DNA of 38,733 bases from a virus, in IMG/VR virus record IMGVR_UViG_3300006030_000012, positions 1 through 38,733 of that record; one strand, written 5' to 3'. A program made the translations under genes and the position numbers. Position 1 is the first letter of the stretch, and each line of letters opens with the position of its first letter. Below, piece by piece: positions 14,803 to 22,163 of the stretch. Below the pieces are notes generated by a model. The model had not been told where the DNA came from, did no database searches, and worked only from the letters and a program-made list of their open reading frames with translations.

Positions 14803-15042
14803 ATGATCAACAACTTCCACGCCTGGTTTAAGGGCGCCAAGCGCGGCTCAAAGTACACCTACCATCGCGGCGATCTTGCGTTCGATCGGTACTCACCGTC
14901 TCGGCACGAGCCGACAGTAAAGCAGCGCGAGCTGGGGTTTCTGGCCGACATGGCCTACGAGCTTTACTACCAGCGCGACATTCTGCTGGTGCAGAAGAAG
15001 CACGCCGTCAACGACTACGAGTACATCGCGGTGAAGAGATGA
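14803..15042 (+). CDS. Small hypothetical early protein
   Basis: A 79-residue protein, basic and aromatic-rich (NNFHAWFKGAKRGSKYTYHRGDLAFDRYS). It starts 9 nt after the Cys-rich peptide, preceded by GAGGTTCAGCA, and ends at an ATGA overlap with the next gene. No family recognised. Confidence 0.6.
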   Translation: MINNFHAWFKGAKRGSKYTYHRGDLAFDRYSPSRHEPTVKQRELGFLADMAYELYYQRDILLVQKKHAVNDYEYIAVKR

Positions 15043-15263
15043 CTGACATTGTGGAACACATGCGGTTCTTGTTTAACAAGATGGACCAGAACGAGCACAA
15101 GATAGCCTACGAAATTTTCGGCAAGAGCATCGCGGAGATCGACAGGCTGCGGCGGGACAAGGAAAGGGCGCTTGCGGCGTTGCGTTTCGCTGCCCGCGCA
15201 AAGTATGACGAGGAGGCTGTGCGCTATGCCGCAGAGGTTGCGATCGAGGAGATTACGATATGA
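15039..15263 (+). CDS. Small hypothetical early protein, coiled coil
   Basis: A 74-residue protein, almost entirely charged helix (FGKSIAEIDRLRRDKERALA and onward). It overlaps both neighbours by ATGA. It could be an oligomerisation or partner-binding peptide. No family recognised. Confidence 0.6.
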   Translation: MTDIVEHMRFLFNKMDQNEHKIAYEIFGKSIAEIDRLRRDKERALAALRFAARAKYDEEAVRYAAEVAIEEITI

Positions 15264-15448
15264 GTGGATGCTCATCTTGCCGCTTCTACCGCGGCACGAC
15301 TGTCGGCTACTGCCACCGCTACCCGCAGCTGACGAAGGCCTCGTCGATGCACTGGTGCGGCGAGTATCAGGCGCCGGATGCGCCGAAGGTCGAGCCTTCA
15401 CAAGTTAAAGATCAAAAAAAAACTAAGTTAAATATGAGACCAGCGTAA
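15260..15448 (+). CDS. Small zinc-ribbon-like protein
   Basis: A 62-residue protein with Cys/His pairs CSSCRFYRG...YCHRYPQ...HWCGEY, a compact pattern expected to bind one zinc, as in many small phage proteins. After residue 45 the tail becomes lysine-rich and is encoded by AT-rich DNA containing nine consecutive A (15414-15422), quite unlike the surrounding composition. The homopolymer could allow frameshifting or be an assembly weak point. Confidence 0.65.
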   Translation: MSGCSSCRFYRGTTVGYCHRYPQLTKASSMHWCGEYQAPDAPKVEPSQVKDQKKTKLNMRPA

Positions 15449-15468
15449 TCATTTAGGAGGAGAGGACA

Positions 15469-16281
15469 ATGACAATCACACCAGGCGTGTACACCGGGAT
15501 GCCGGCGCCGGACTACCATGCGATCGACGCGCTCTCTGCGAGCGGTGCGAAGCATTTACTACGATCGCCCGCGCACTATCTGGCGCAGAAGGAAAAGCCG
15601 ATGGAGCCAACGGCGTCGATGCGTCTCGGCACGGCAGTCCACACGATGATCCTCGAGCCGGAGAAGGCGGACATTGAGATCGCGCGGGCGCCGAAAGTCG
15701 ACAAGCGCACGAAGGTCGGCAAGGAAACGATCGAGCTGTTTGAGCGCGAACACCAGGGCAAGCTGATCCTCGACGCCGACGTGTTCGACAAGGCTGCGGC
15801 AATCGCGGAAGCAGTAGCAAAGCATCCGGTTGCACGCGATCTTCTGAAGGATGGGCAGTCGGAAGTGTCGATGCTGTGGAAGGCCTACGGCGACACGCCG
15901 TGCAAGGCCCGCTTCGATTACTACCGCGGCGACGGCATCGTCGACATCAAGACGACGCAGGACGCGTCGCCCGAAGCTTTCGCGCGCAGCATTGCGTCGC
16001 TGAAGTACCACATGCAGGCGGCGCACTACCTGCAGGGCTATCGTGAAGTCACCGGCTGGGATGCTGAACACTTCACGTTCATTGCCGTCGAGAGCGAGGC
16101 GCCTTACGCGATCGGCATCTACACGCTGGACGAACCGTCGCTGCAGTCTGGCCGCATGTTGATGGAGAGGGCCGCGCTGGCCTTCCAGCGGGCCAATGAT
16201 CCCACCGAGTGGAAGGGCTACCCCAGGCAATCGACGACGCTGTCGGTGCCGTCCTGGGCGCTTCTCGACCCGTCCTGGTAA
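15469..16281 (+). CDS. RecE-type 5'-3' exonuclease (PD-(D/E)XK)
   Basis: A 270-residue protein similar to the catalytic domain of exonuclease VIII and its phage relatives. Visible motifs are H58 in GTAVHTM, E132 in SEVSM, D150 in CKARFD, and D159-x-K161 in IVDIKTTQDAS, the metal-binding PD-(D/E)XK core. It would resect double-strand ends to give 3' single strands for annealing-type recombination during replication. A strong TAGGAGGAGAG lies before the start. No RecT/Bet annealase is recognisable downstream. The SSB-like protein at 18432 may be the partner. It is the last gene of the early operon. Confidence 0.88.
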   Translation: MTITPGVYTGMPAPDYHAIDALSASGAKHLLRSPAHYLAQKEKPMEPTASMRLGTAVHTMILEPEKADIEIARAPKVDKRTKVGKETIELFEREHQGKLILDADVFDKAAAIAEAVAKHPVARDLLKDGQSEVSMLWKAYGDTPCKARFDYYRGDGIVDIKTTQDASPEAFARSIASLKYHMQAAHYLQGYREVTGWDAEHFTFIAVESEAPYAIGIYTLDEPSLQSGRMLMERAALAFQRANDPTEWKGYPRQSTTLSVPSWALLDPSW

Positions 16282-16286
16282 ATCGC

Positions 16287-16295
16287 TGTGGATAA
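16287..16295 (-). promoter_or_regulatory. Perfect DnaA box upstream of promoter C
   Basis: TGTGGATAA is the reverse complement of the consensus TTATCCACA. It lies in the non-coding 16282-16375 segment, about 25 bp upstream of dyad C. The related promoter D has TTGGATAA in the same relative place. The phage encodes a DnaA domain IV-like protein, so phage or host DnaA binding could tune the promoter. Confidence 0.6.
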
Positions 16296-16318
16296 CATTG
16301 CGTGCTTGGCGCTCGTAA

Positions 16319-16347
16319 TTGCGTCTAGCACGCAAGGCATTTAGCGT
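16319..16347 (+). promoter_or_regulatory. Promoter of the HTH gene with perfect dyad operator (site C)
   Basis: The -35 TTGCGT (16319-16324), a spacer of 17 and the -10 TAGCGT (16342-16347) precede the gene at 16376. The dyad TTGCGT-CTAGC-ACGCAA (16319-16335) is a perfect 6+6 inverted repeat over the -35. An upstream half site TTGCGTGC starts at about 16298. The first gene downstream encodes the HTH protein, so this would be an autoregulatory operator. Confidence 0.72.
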
Positions 16348-16375
16348 CTGCGGCACAATCAGGGAGGGTCGGTTG

Positions 16376-16594
16376 GTGACCAGCATATCTATCGACAGCG
16401 GCGATGACATCGTCGAGTTTATTGAACGGCAGCGGGTCCGGCTTGGCATGTCACAGCGCAAGCTGTGCAGCGAAGCCGGCCTGTCGCATGGCGCCTATTG
16501 GTTCGTGAAGAACGGCAGCGGTCTGCATCTCGAGACCGCTTTACGGCTCTTGGAAGCGGTCGGCGCGGAGATGGTTGTGGAGATTGAGCCGTGA
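16376..16594 (+). CDS. XRE-family HTH protein, candidate phage repressor/Cro
   Basis: A 72-residue protein from GTG 16376, preceded by AGGGAGGG. It is a single helix-turn-helix domain: DIVEFIERQRVRLGMSQRKL, then CSEAGLSHGAYWFVKNGSG, then LHLETALRLLEAVGAEMVV. There is no C-terminal dimerisation or LexA-like protease domain, so it would bind as a Cro/C2-like dimer and is not a RecA-cleavable repressor. It is the only XRE-type regulator I can find in the genome and sits 40 bp behind the perfect dyad at site C. The stop overlaps the methyltransferase start (TGATG). Confidence 0.82.
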   Translation: MTSISIDSGDDIVEFIERQRVRLGMSQRKLCSEAGLSHGAYWFVKNGSGLHLETALRLLEAVGAEMVVEIEP

Positions 16595-17922
16595 TGCGCT
16601 TCCTTTCCGTCTGCTCCGGAATTGAGGCGGCGTCTGTCGCTTGGCATCCGATCGGCTGGAATGCGCTGGCCTTCAGCGAGATCGAAGCGTTCCCGCGCGC
16701 TGTGCTGGCACATCACTATCCCGACGTTCCGCTGCACGGTGACTTCACTGTTCTGCGGGACCAGCAATGGATCGCAGACGCCGACGTGCTGGTCGGCGGA
16801 ACACCCTGCCAAGCGTTCAGCGTGGCGGGTCTTAGACAGTCCCTACAGGACGACCGTGGAAATTTAACGCTTGAGTATGTGAGGCTGGCAGATGCAGTTG
16901 ACGATCTTCGACGCGCTCGCGGAGAGCAACCCGCCATCGTCGTGTGGGAGAACGTCCCAGGCGTCCTCAGTGTCAAGGACAACGCCTTCGGGTGCTTCCT
17001 TGCGGCGCTTGTCGGCAACGATGCCCCCGTCGTCTACACAGGGAAGCGATGGACAAACGCTGGTCTGGTTATTGGACCCAAAAGAGCAGCAGCGTGGCGG
17101 GTTCTCGACGCTCAATATTTCGGAGTGGCCCAACGACGCCGTCGTGTGTTCGTTGTCGCAAGTGCTCGAGACGGGTTCGATCCAGCCGAGGTTCTTTTTG
17201 AGCGCGAAGGCGTGCCAAGGAATACTCCGCCGAGCCGCAGCACGGGGAAAGCGGCTCCCACAATCCCTGCACGAAGCTCTGCAGGCGGTGGCCTTGGGAC
17301 CGACTTCGACTGCGACGGAGGACTAATCGCAAGTACATTGAAAGCAAATAACGGCGGCGGTGGATTTGGCAGCGATCCGTCAGAGACATTTGTGCCTGTG
17401 GCGTTTCACCCCACGCAAGACCCGATCACCTCAACAGATGGCACTACGCATGCGCTTGGCTGCGGCTCAAGCGGAGGGCAGGCGAGTGTGGCAGTGGCGT
17501 TCGATCTGCGTGGCCGTGAAGGTGGGGCGCAGTTAGAAGGTCCGCATGACACGGCAAACATTCGTGCGGCATCCGGTGGTTCGTCGCGGAGTTATGTGGC
17601 TCAAGCGTTCGACATTCTTGGCACGCCTGCTACAAACGCTGGCAGAGAAACAGATATACACACGGCGCTACGCGCACGCGCTCCTGGCGCAAGCGAAAAC
17701 AGCACGACAACCGTCATCAGCCAAAGCATGGCTGTCCGTCGCCTTACTCCACGCGAGTGCGAGCGGCTGCAGGGCTTCCCCGACGACTACACGCTGATCC
17801 CGGTCCGCAACAAACCAGCCGCTGATGGGCCTCGCTACAAGGCTCTTGGAAACAGCATGGCCGTGCCGGTGATGCACTGGATCGGCAAGCGCATTCAGAA
17901 GCATGTGGAGGCTATTCAATGA
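16594..17922 (+). CDS. dcm: C5 cytosine DNA methyltransferase
   Basis: A 442-residue modification enzyme that transfers methyl from SAM to cytosine C5. Motif I is SVCSGIEAASVAW (5-17). Motif IV is GGTPCQAFS with the nucleophile Cys72. Motif VI is ENVPG (119-123). Motif VIII is QRRRRVFVV, motif X ALGNSMAVPVM near the C-terminus. The target-recognition region (about 215-375) is unusually Gly/Ser-rich with echoing segments (VAFHPTQDP, VAFDLRGRE). No restriction enzyme gene is nearby, so it is an orphan enzyme, probably for anti-restriction. ATG 16594 is chosen over GTG 16591. A second long ORF overlaps it in another frame. Confidence 0.95.
   Translation: MRFLSVCSGIEAASVAWHPIGWNALAFSEIEAFPRAVLAHHYPDVPLHGDFTVLRDQQWIADADVLVGGTPCQAFSVAGLRQSLQDDRGNLTLEYVRLADAVDDLRRARGEQPAIVVWENVPGVLSVKDNAFGCFLAALVGNDAPVVYTGKRWTNAGLVIGPKRAAAWRVLDAQYFGVAQRRRRVFVVASARDGFDPAEVLFEREGVPRNTPPSRSTGKAAPTIPARSSAGGGLGTDFDCDGGLIASTLKANNGGGGFGSDPSETFVPVAFHPTQDPITSTDGTTHALGCGSSGGQASVAVAFDLRGREGGAQLEGPHDTANIRAASGGSSRSYVAQAFDILGTPATNAGRETDIHTALRARAPGASENSTTTVISQSMAVRRLTPRECERLQGFPDDYTLIPVRNKPAADGPRYKALGNSMAVPVMHWIGKRIQKHVEAIQ
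16892..17326 (+). CDS. Overprinted ORF inside dcm (144 residues)
   Basis: A 435-nt ORF in a different + frame, wholly inside the methyltransferase. ATG 16892 follows GTGAGG at good distance. The product starts MQLTIFDALAE and later reads LVWLLDPKEQQRGG, ISEWPNDAVVCSLSQVLETG, and RFFLSAKACQGILRRAAARG. I recall this pattern as a recurrent predicted phage protein annotated beside C5 methyltransferases. That recurrence could be the mere shadow of conserved motifs VI-VIII in the main frame, or a genuine overlapping gene. No function is known to me. Confidence 0.4.
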   Translation: MQLTIFDALAESNPPSSCGRTSQASSVSRTTPSGASLRRLSATMPPSSTQGSDGQTLVWLLDPKEQQRGGFSTLNISEWPNDAVVCSLSQVLETGSIQPRFFLSAKACQGILRRAAARGKRLPQSLHEALQAVALGPTSTATED

Positions 17923-18380
17923 TCGTCGGCATCGACCCAGGCGCATCTGGCGCGGTCGCAATTTTTGACCCCGAAGCTGGCACGCTAGAGGTTTATGACA
18001 TGCCTACCGTTCAAGTAGAGCGAGGCGGCAAGACAAAGCGTGAAATTAGTGCGCCTCTGTTGGCGCACATTCTGCGCGACGACGACTGCATAGCGTGGTT
18101 AGAGAAAGTTGGAGCCATGCCAGGGCAGGGCGTCAGCTCAATGTTCCAGTTTGGTCGCAGTGTCGGAACTGTTGAAGGCGTTCTTGCGGCGTTACAGATG
18201 CCTTTGAATTACGTCACGCCGCAAGCGTGGCAGAAGGCGGTCGGTGTCCGCGGCGGCAAGGACGGATCTCGGCTTCGCGCAATCGAGCTGTTCCCCAAAT
18301 ACGCAAACCTGTTCGCCCGTAAGAAAGACGACGGGCGGGCGGAAGCTGCGCTGATCGCCTGGTACGGGGCGACGCGCTAA
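17919..18380 (+). CDS. RuvC-like Holliday junction resolvase
   Basis: A 153-residue protein of the RNase H fold. GIDPGASGAVAIFD gives catalytic Asp6, WLEKV gives Glu62, and KKDDGRAEAALIA gives Asp137/Asp138, the usual acidic set. It would cut four-way junctions made by phage recombination and clear branches before packaging. Coupled to dcm by ATGA. After its stop there are 51 nt without a gene before the SSB-like gene. Confidence 0.88.
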   Translation: MIVGIDPGASGAVAIFDPEAGTLEVYDMPTVQVERGGKTKREISAPLLAHILRDDDCIAWLEKVGAMPGQGVSSMFQFGRSVGTVEGVLAALQMPLNYVTPQAWQKAVGVRGGKDGSRLRAIELFPKYANLFARKKDDGRAEAALIAWYGATR

Positions 18381-18431
18381 TCAATCCCGGCCACGGGGAT
18401 CAGTGGCATTCTGGTTTAAGGTGAAACGGTT

Positions 18432-19058
18432 ATGGCTTTAGGGTTCAACACAGAAGCACGCTCAGGCGGCGACATCCTCCCGATCGTGAAGTTCGACGCG
18501 AAGAGCGGCGACTTCATCGCACGCAATCGCATCCAGGGCGGCGACGGCATGTGGGAGAACATCGAGGAAGAGGTCGCGCTGCCGTTCAAGGCCGTCTTCG
18601 ACTTCGCCAACATCGAGGTCGGCTGGCTGTCGTTCTCGTCGGGCGCTCCCGACTTCCACATGGTCAAGTACGGCGAGCGCATGCCGGCGCAGCCGTCGCC
18701 CGAACACAAGCAGGCCTTCCGGATCCGGATCTATTCAAAGGCTCTCGGCCTGCGTGAGTTCTCCCACAGCTCCAAGACCATGCTGCGGGCCATCGACGCT
18801 CTCCACAATCAATTCCTGGCCGACCAGGCGGCGAACCCCGGCAAGGTTCCCGTCGTCGAGGTCAGCGGCCTTGAGACCGTTAAGGTGAACAGCCCGCAAG
18901 GGGAATTGCGTTTCAAGGCGCCGAAGTGGTCGATCGTTTCGTGGGTCGATAAGCCCGAGGCGATGGATGGCGCTGCAGCTGCTCCCGCTCCTGCGCCGGC
19001 TCTTAAGCCTGCTCCGGCGCCAAAGCCTGTTGCGGCGGAAGATCAAGATGAGTTCTGA
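18432..19058 (+). CDS. Single-stranded DNA-binding protein candidate
   Basis: A 208-residue protein preceded by AAGGTG. Residues 1-175 are beta-rich with many aromatics and basics, compatible with an OB fold. Then comes an Ala/Pro linker (AAAAPAPAPALKPAPAPKP) and an acidic end closed by phenylalanine (AAEDQDEF). This three-part plan, with an acidic C-terminus ending in Phe, is shared by SSB proteins and T7 gp2.5. It sits after a RuvC-like resolvase and downstream of a RecE-type nuclease, which supports a recombination/replication role. Sequence homology to known SSBs is not evident by eye. Confidence 0.6.
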   Translation: MALGFNTEARSGGDILPIVKFDAKSGDFIARNRIQGGDGMWENIEEEVALPFKAVFDFANIEVGWLSFSSGAPDFHMVKYGERMPAQPSPEHKQAFRIRIYSKALGLREFSHSSKTMLRAIDALHNQFLADQAANPGKVPVVEVSGLETVKVNSPQGELRFKAPKWSIVSWVDKPEAMDGAAAAPAPAPALKPAPAPKPVAAEDQDEF

Positions 19059-19362
19059 TGCAACAAAGCTGCGGGACTACGTTTTGGCCCGCAGTATTCC
19101 AGAGCCGAACACAGGCTGCTGGCTTTGGATGCTTTCTGACGGAAGTCACAAGTATCCACAGGGATACAACGGAAAGACGGTGGCACTTGCTCACCGCCTC
19201 TCCTACGAAGCCTTTAACGGGGCTATTCCTGAAGGGTTCGACGTCGACCATAAGTGCCGAGTGCGCGCATGCGTAAACCCGGACCACTTAGAAGCGACAA
19301 CGCCTTTTGCAAACAGACGCAGGCAGTTTGGTTATGAATGCAACGCGGTCGAAAACACCTGA
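19048..19362 (+). CDS. HNH endonuclease, probably truncated by frameshift
   Basis: A 104-residue protein from ATG 19048, overlapping the SSB-like gene by 11 nt. The core ALAHRLSYEAFNGAIPEG, then VDHKCRVRACVNPDHLE (about 72-88) is the HNH_3 type nuclease found in homing-endonuclease-like phage genes. Relatives usually continue after NPDHLE with a zinc ribbon CxxGHxx...CRxC. Here the frame ends at ENT, and the ribbon is encoded at 19334-19444 in the +1 frame. Confidence 0.8.
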   Translation: MSSDATKLRDYVLARSIPEPNTGCWLWMLSDGSHKYPQGYNGKTVALAHRLSYEAFNGAIPEGFDVDHKCRVRACVNPDHLEATTPFANRRRQFGYECNAVENT

Positions 19363-19444
19363 CACATGCCCACACGGGCATCCGTATGTGCGCGTCAGCG
19401 GCAAGCTCGTATGCCGCGAATGCAAGCGTATGAGAAGTCAGTAA
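19334..19444 (+). pseudogene. Detached zinc-ribbon tail of the HNH gene (or separate 36-residue peptide)
   Basis: An ORF from ATG 19334 overlapping the HNH 3' end in the +1 frame. It contains CPHGHPYVRVSGKLVCREC (residues 12-30), the CxxGH...CxxC ribbon normally fused to HNH_3 domains. There is no convincing ribosome site. The simplest reading is an indel around 19320-19345 that split one gene. A programmed shift or an independent peptide is possible. Confidence 0.55.
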
Positions 19445-19450
19445 ATAAAA

Positions 19451-19482
19451 AAGGGCAGGCTCACGGGTATGGCCTGCCCTTT
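19451..19482. terminator. Terminator hairpin before the primase-helicase gene
   Basis: A 10-bp stem, AAGGGCAGGC (19451-19460) with GCCTGCCCTT (19472-19481), has an 11-nt loop. The A-rich flank on the left (AAATAAAA) gives a T tract on the minus strand, while the plus strand has only TTTAG. It works best leftward but probably reduces readthrough both ways. Confidence 0.7.
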
Positions 19483-19517
19483 AGTTGTCCGCACCAGGGG
19501 AGAAAGAGTAGCGCGGA

Positions 19518-21674
19518 ATGTCCGAAGCAGTAACACAACAAAAACCGAAAGACATCAGCGAGCATTCGATGAAGCTCGCATTCGCTGTGGGCGGGCGCAC
19601 CGATGTCGCCCTCACAGTGAAGGACTACACGTTCCAAAAGCTCGCCGCTCGCCTGCGTTCGCCACGCCAAGGCGCCAAGGACGGCAGCTACTACATCCGC
19701 GGCGGTGATCTCGTCGCGCCAAAGCGTGCGGATGAAAACCTCCGCAGCGCAGAACTTCTGATCCTGGACGGTGATAGTCGGATCGACCCCGAGACCGGCG
19801 AGATCCTGTCCGGCGCTCCGCCGATGCCGGAGGTATGTCTAGAGCTTCGCGCTATGGGCATCGCCTACATCGCCCACACGTCGCACAGCTACAAGCCAGT
19901 GAACGGCGGCGGTCAGCCGCATTGGAAGTACCGGATCGTCATCCCGGCGCGTCTGAAGTCACAGGCAGAGCTGCAGGCTTGCGTCCAGTGGATCCTCGCG
20001 CAGCTGCACAGCCGCGGCGTGTGGCTGGCCGACGTGACTGAGAACAGCAAATGGTCGCAGCCGTGGTATCTGCCGCGCGTCGAGCAGCCTGACGCGTTCC
20101 TGTTCGACGTGAACGAGGGCGGTCACGCCTTCCCGGTCGGCGAGGCGATGGCCTGGGCTAAGGAACGAGCCAAGCGAGAGCAGGTCGAGCAGTCGATCGT
20201 CGTTGCTGCACCTGCGAAGGCGTCAAGCGACATTGACCAGTTCAACAAGGCGCATGGCCTCGAGTGGGTCCGATCGAAGCTTGAGAGCCAAGGCTATAAG
20301 TTCGTCTTCAAGGACGGAGACAAGTATCGCTACATCAGGCCAGGCTCAGAGAGCGGGACGCCTGGTGTCGTCGTCTTCCGCGGCGCCCGTGGTGATTATT
20401 GCGTGTTCAGTCACCACGGCGCTGCGGATCCCCTGTCGAACAAAGTCTCGGATCCGTTCGATCTCGTCGCGATCTTCGATCATGGGGGCGATCGCAAGGC
20501 CGCAGCGCGGGCCGTGCTGCCCAAGGCGCCAAGCGTGATTGAGCAGCTGGGGATCCTGTCGGGCCAGCAACCGCAACCTGTGCCGCAACCTGCGCTGCAA
20601 TCCGTACAGGTCGAGCAAACGCAACAAACGAAACGGCGCATTGACCTGGTGCCGTGGCACGACCTGCAGGACGTGAAGGTCAAGTGGCTCGTTAAGGACA
20701 TGCTTCCGGCCAAGAGTTTCGCCGCAATCTACGGCAGGTCTGGCGCAGGAAAATCGTTCTTCGCCATGTACCTAGCGGCAATGGTTGCATCAGGACGTGA
20801 AGCGTTCGGCCTAAGTGTCGAGCAGGGCGATGTCGTCTACCTGGCGCTGGAAGGCGGCGCCGGCTTACGCCGCAGGCGCGACGCGCTGATGCAGCGGTAC
20901 GACCTGCCGGATGATCTGCCTGTTCACTTCGTTAAGGCGCAGATGAACCTCCGCAGCACGCTCGACGACCTGCATGCGCTCATTGAGGTCATCCGCGAGC
21001 GGGGACTGCAGCCTGCCGTGATCTTCATCGATACGCTCGCCAGGGCATACGCAGGCGGCGAGGAGAACTCGTCAGCCGAGATGATGCAGTTCGTCAGCGT
21101 CATGGCGGCGCTGCAGGATGCGCTGGATTGTGCGGTCTGCGTCGTCCACCACAGCGGCAAGGACGAAACACGCGGCATGCGTGGATCCTCGGCGCTCCTA
21201 GCGGCGGTCGACGCCGAACTCGAGCTGACACGCATCAGTGACGACGACGCTACGGAGCCGGTCTGCACGGTCAAGTCGACAAAGCAGAAGGACGGCATGG
21301 ACGGCCTTTCCTGGTCGTTCCGTCTCGACCTGATGCACGTCTCTCCGCTGGATCCAGACGCCACATCTCTCGTCGTTCATCCGCTTAACGAGGCCCATGA
21401 GCCGAAGCGTCGCAAGCGGGCGTCAGGCACACAGAAGACGCTCCTCGACGCGCTGCAGATGGCGATCGCAGAGCAGGGTAAAGAGGTCGGATTGGACCAA
21501 ATCCCGCGGCATCAGAAGGTCGTCAACATTGAGGTTTGGCGCACATATTTCGACACGATGACCCATTTACAGGGTGACAGTGCGCGGCGGACGTTCGATC
21601 GTGAGGTGCCAAAGCTCGGACAAGCCGGACATATAAGCATGTGGGCGAAATGGTGTTGGATTTCAGAGGCTTAG
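19518..21674 (+). CDS. Primase-helicase (AEP-like N-terminus, RepA/AAA_25 helicase)
   Basis: A 718-residue replication protein. The N-terminal region has LLILDGDS (80-87), AHTSHSY (119-125) and KYRIVIP (137-143), spaced like an archaeo-eukaryotic-type primase. The helicase domain has Walker A GRSGAGKS (406-413) and Walker B VIFID (501-505), then VVHHSGKD and RGSSAL, typical of hexameric RepA-like helicases. The C-terminus (about 640-718) looks like a winged helix and is similar in style to the next protein. The two activities on one chain suffice for a self-contained replisome start. Its 3' end contains the first two iterons of the candidate origin. Confidence 0.85.
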   Translation: MSEAVTQQKPKDISEHSMKLAFAVGGRTDVALTVKDYTFQKLAARLRSPRQGAKDGSYYIRGGDLVAPKRADENLRSAELLILDGDSRIDPETGEILSGAPPMPEVCLELRAMGIAYIAHTSHSYKPVNGGGQPHWKYRIVIPARLKSQAELQACVQWILAQLHSRGVWLADVTENSKWSQPWYLPRVEQPDAFLFDVNEGGHAFPVGEAMAWAKERAKREQVEQSIVVAAPAKASSDIDQFNKAHGLEWVRSKLESQGYKFVFKDGDKYRYIRPGSESGTPGVVVFRGARGDYCVFSHHGAADPLSNKVSDPFDLVAIFDHGGDRKAAARAVLPKAPSVIEQLGILSGQQPQPVPQPALQSVQVEQTQQTKRRIDLVPWHDLQDVKVKWLVKDMLPAKSFAAIYGRSGAGKSFFAMYLAAMVASGREAFGLSVEQGDVVYLALEGGAGLRRRRDALMQRYDLPDDLPVHFVKAQMNLRSTLDDLHALIEVIRERGLQPAVIFIDTLARAYAGGEENSSAEMMQFVSVMAALQDALDCAVCVVHHSGKDETRGMRGSSALLAAVDAELELTRISDDDATEPVCTVKSTKQKDGMDGLSWSFRLDLMHVSPLDPDATSLVVHPLNEAHEPKRRKRASGTQKTLLDALQMAIAEQGKEVGLDQIPRHQKVVNIEVWRTYFDTMTHLQGDSARRTFDREVPKLGQAGHISMWAKWCWISEA

Positions 21675-21858
21675 ATATTCCGGACATTTACCGGACAAAT
21701 AAGCGGACAAGTTTTGGCGAGATTAAATATCCGGACGGACACGGATACAACACTAGGAAGTATCCGGTGTCCGGAATTAATCGGGGAGCAGATGAAGGAA
21801 GGTGTTGAGGGGATGAGAGACGCAATGGACAAATCGGACAATATGGACATAGTGGACA
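21617..21858 (+). repeat. Iteron-like GGACA repeat array, candidate replication origin
   Basis: Direct copies of YGGACA start at 21617, 21626, 21681, 21692, 21704, 21736, 21826, 21835, 21844 and 21853. CGGACG is at 21732 and an inverted TGTCCG at 21768-21773. The last four are spaced exactly 9 bp, the first two also 9 bp, and the middle group 11-12 bp. Short AT tracts (ATATAAG, AAATAAG, GATTAAATAT, GAATTAAT) lie between them. The array spans the end of the primase-helicase gene and the 210-bp gap before the next gene. Such iterons beside a replication gene are the hallmark of origins. Confidence 0.65.
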
Positions 21859-21884
21859 GTGCTTCAAACGAAGGAGAACTGACC

Positions 21885-22163
21885 ATGAGGATCACACATA
21901 AGCCAGGTGCGAAGAAGGAGCCAGCAGTCACGTTCAGGCGCTGGCAGGCGCTGAAGGCGATCAAGGCTGCACACGACAAGGAAGCAGCAGACGTGGTGTC
22001 GGAGCGGGAATGGAGATCTGTGTTTTACGAGACCACGGACGCGCAGGGTGACAACAAGCGCAAGGCGTTTGAACGGTCTATCGCTGCGCTCGTCGCAGCT
22101 GGCTATGTCGAACAAGTGGATCGGTTCTCGTATCGGCTGGTGGAGGGTGCATGGGCCGAGTGA
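21885..22163 (+). CDS. Small winged-helix-like protein beside the iterons
   Basis: A 92-residue protein from ATG 21885, chosen because AAGGAG lies 9 nt upstream. Longer in-frame starts (TTG 21714, ATG 21792) would force the iterons to be coding. The sequence (TFRRWQALKAIKAAHDKEAA, then REWRSVFYE, then FERSIAALVAAGYVEQVDRFSYRLV) has the helix-helix-helix-beta pattern of a winged helix and resembles the C-terminal end of the preceding primase-helicase. It could be the iteron-binding initiator or a loader. This is inferred from position. Confidence 0.6.
   Translation: MRITHKPGAKKEPAVTFRRWQALKAIKAAHDKEAADVVSEREWRSVFYETTDAQGDNKRKAFERSIAALVAAGYVEQVDRFSYRLVEGAWAE

Noticed and set aside
16319-16594. 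Longer version of the HTH gene starting at the TTG of dyad C
   Set aside because: It would translate the operator and promoter. GTG 16376 has AGGGAGGG at the right distance and gives a normal HTH domain length.
21714-21884. N-terminal extension of the winged-helix-like gene (TTG 21714 or ATG 21792)
   Set aside because: The extension encodes only the repeat-derived peptide (DKSDNMDIVDS), while ATG 21885 has a textbook AAGGAG. ATG 21792 cannot be fully excluded.
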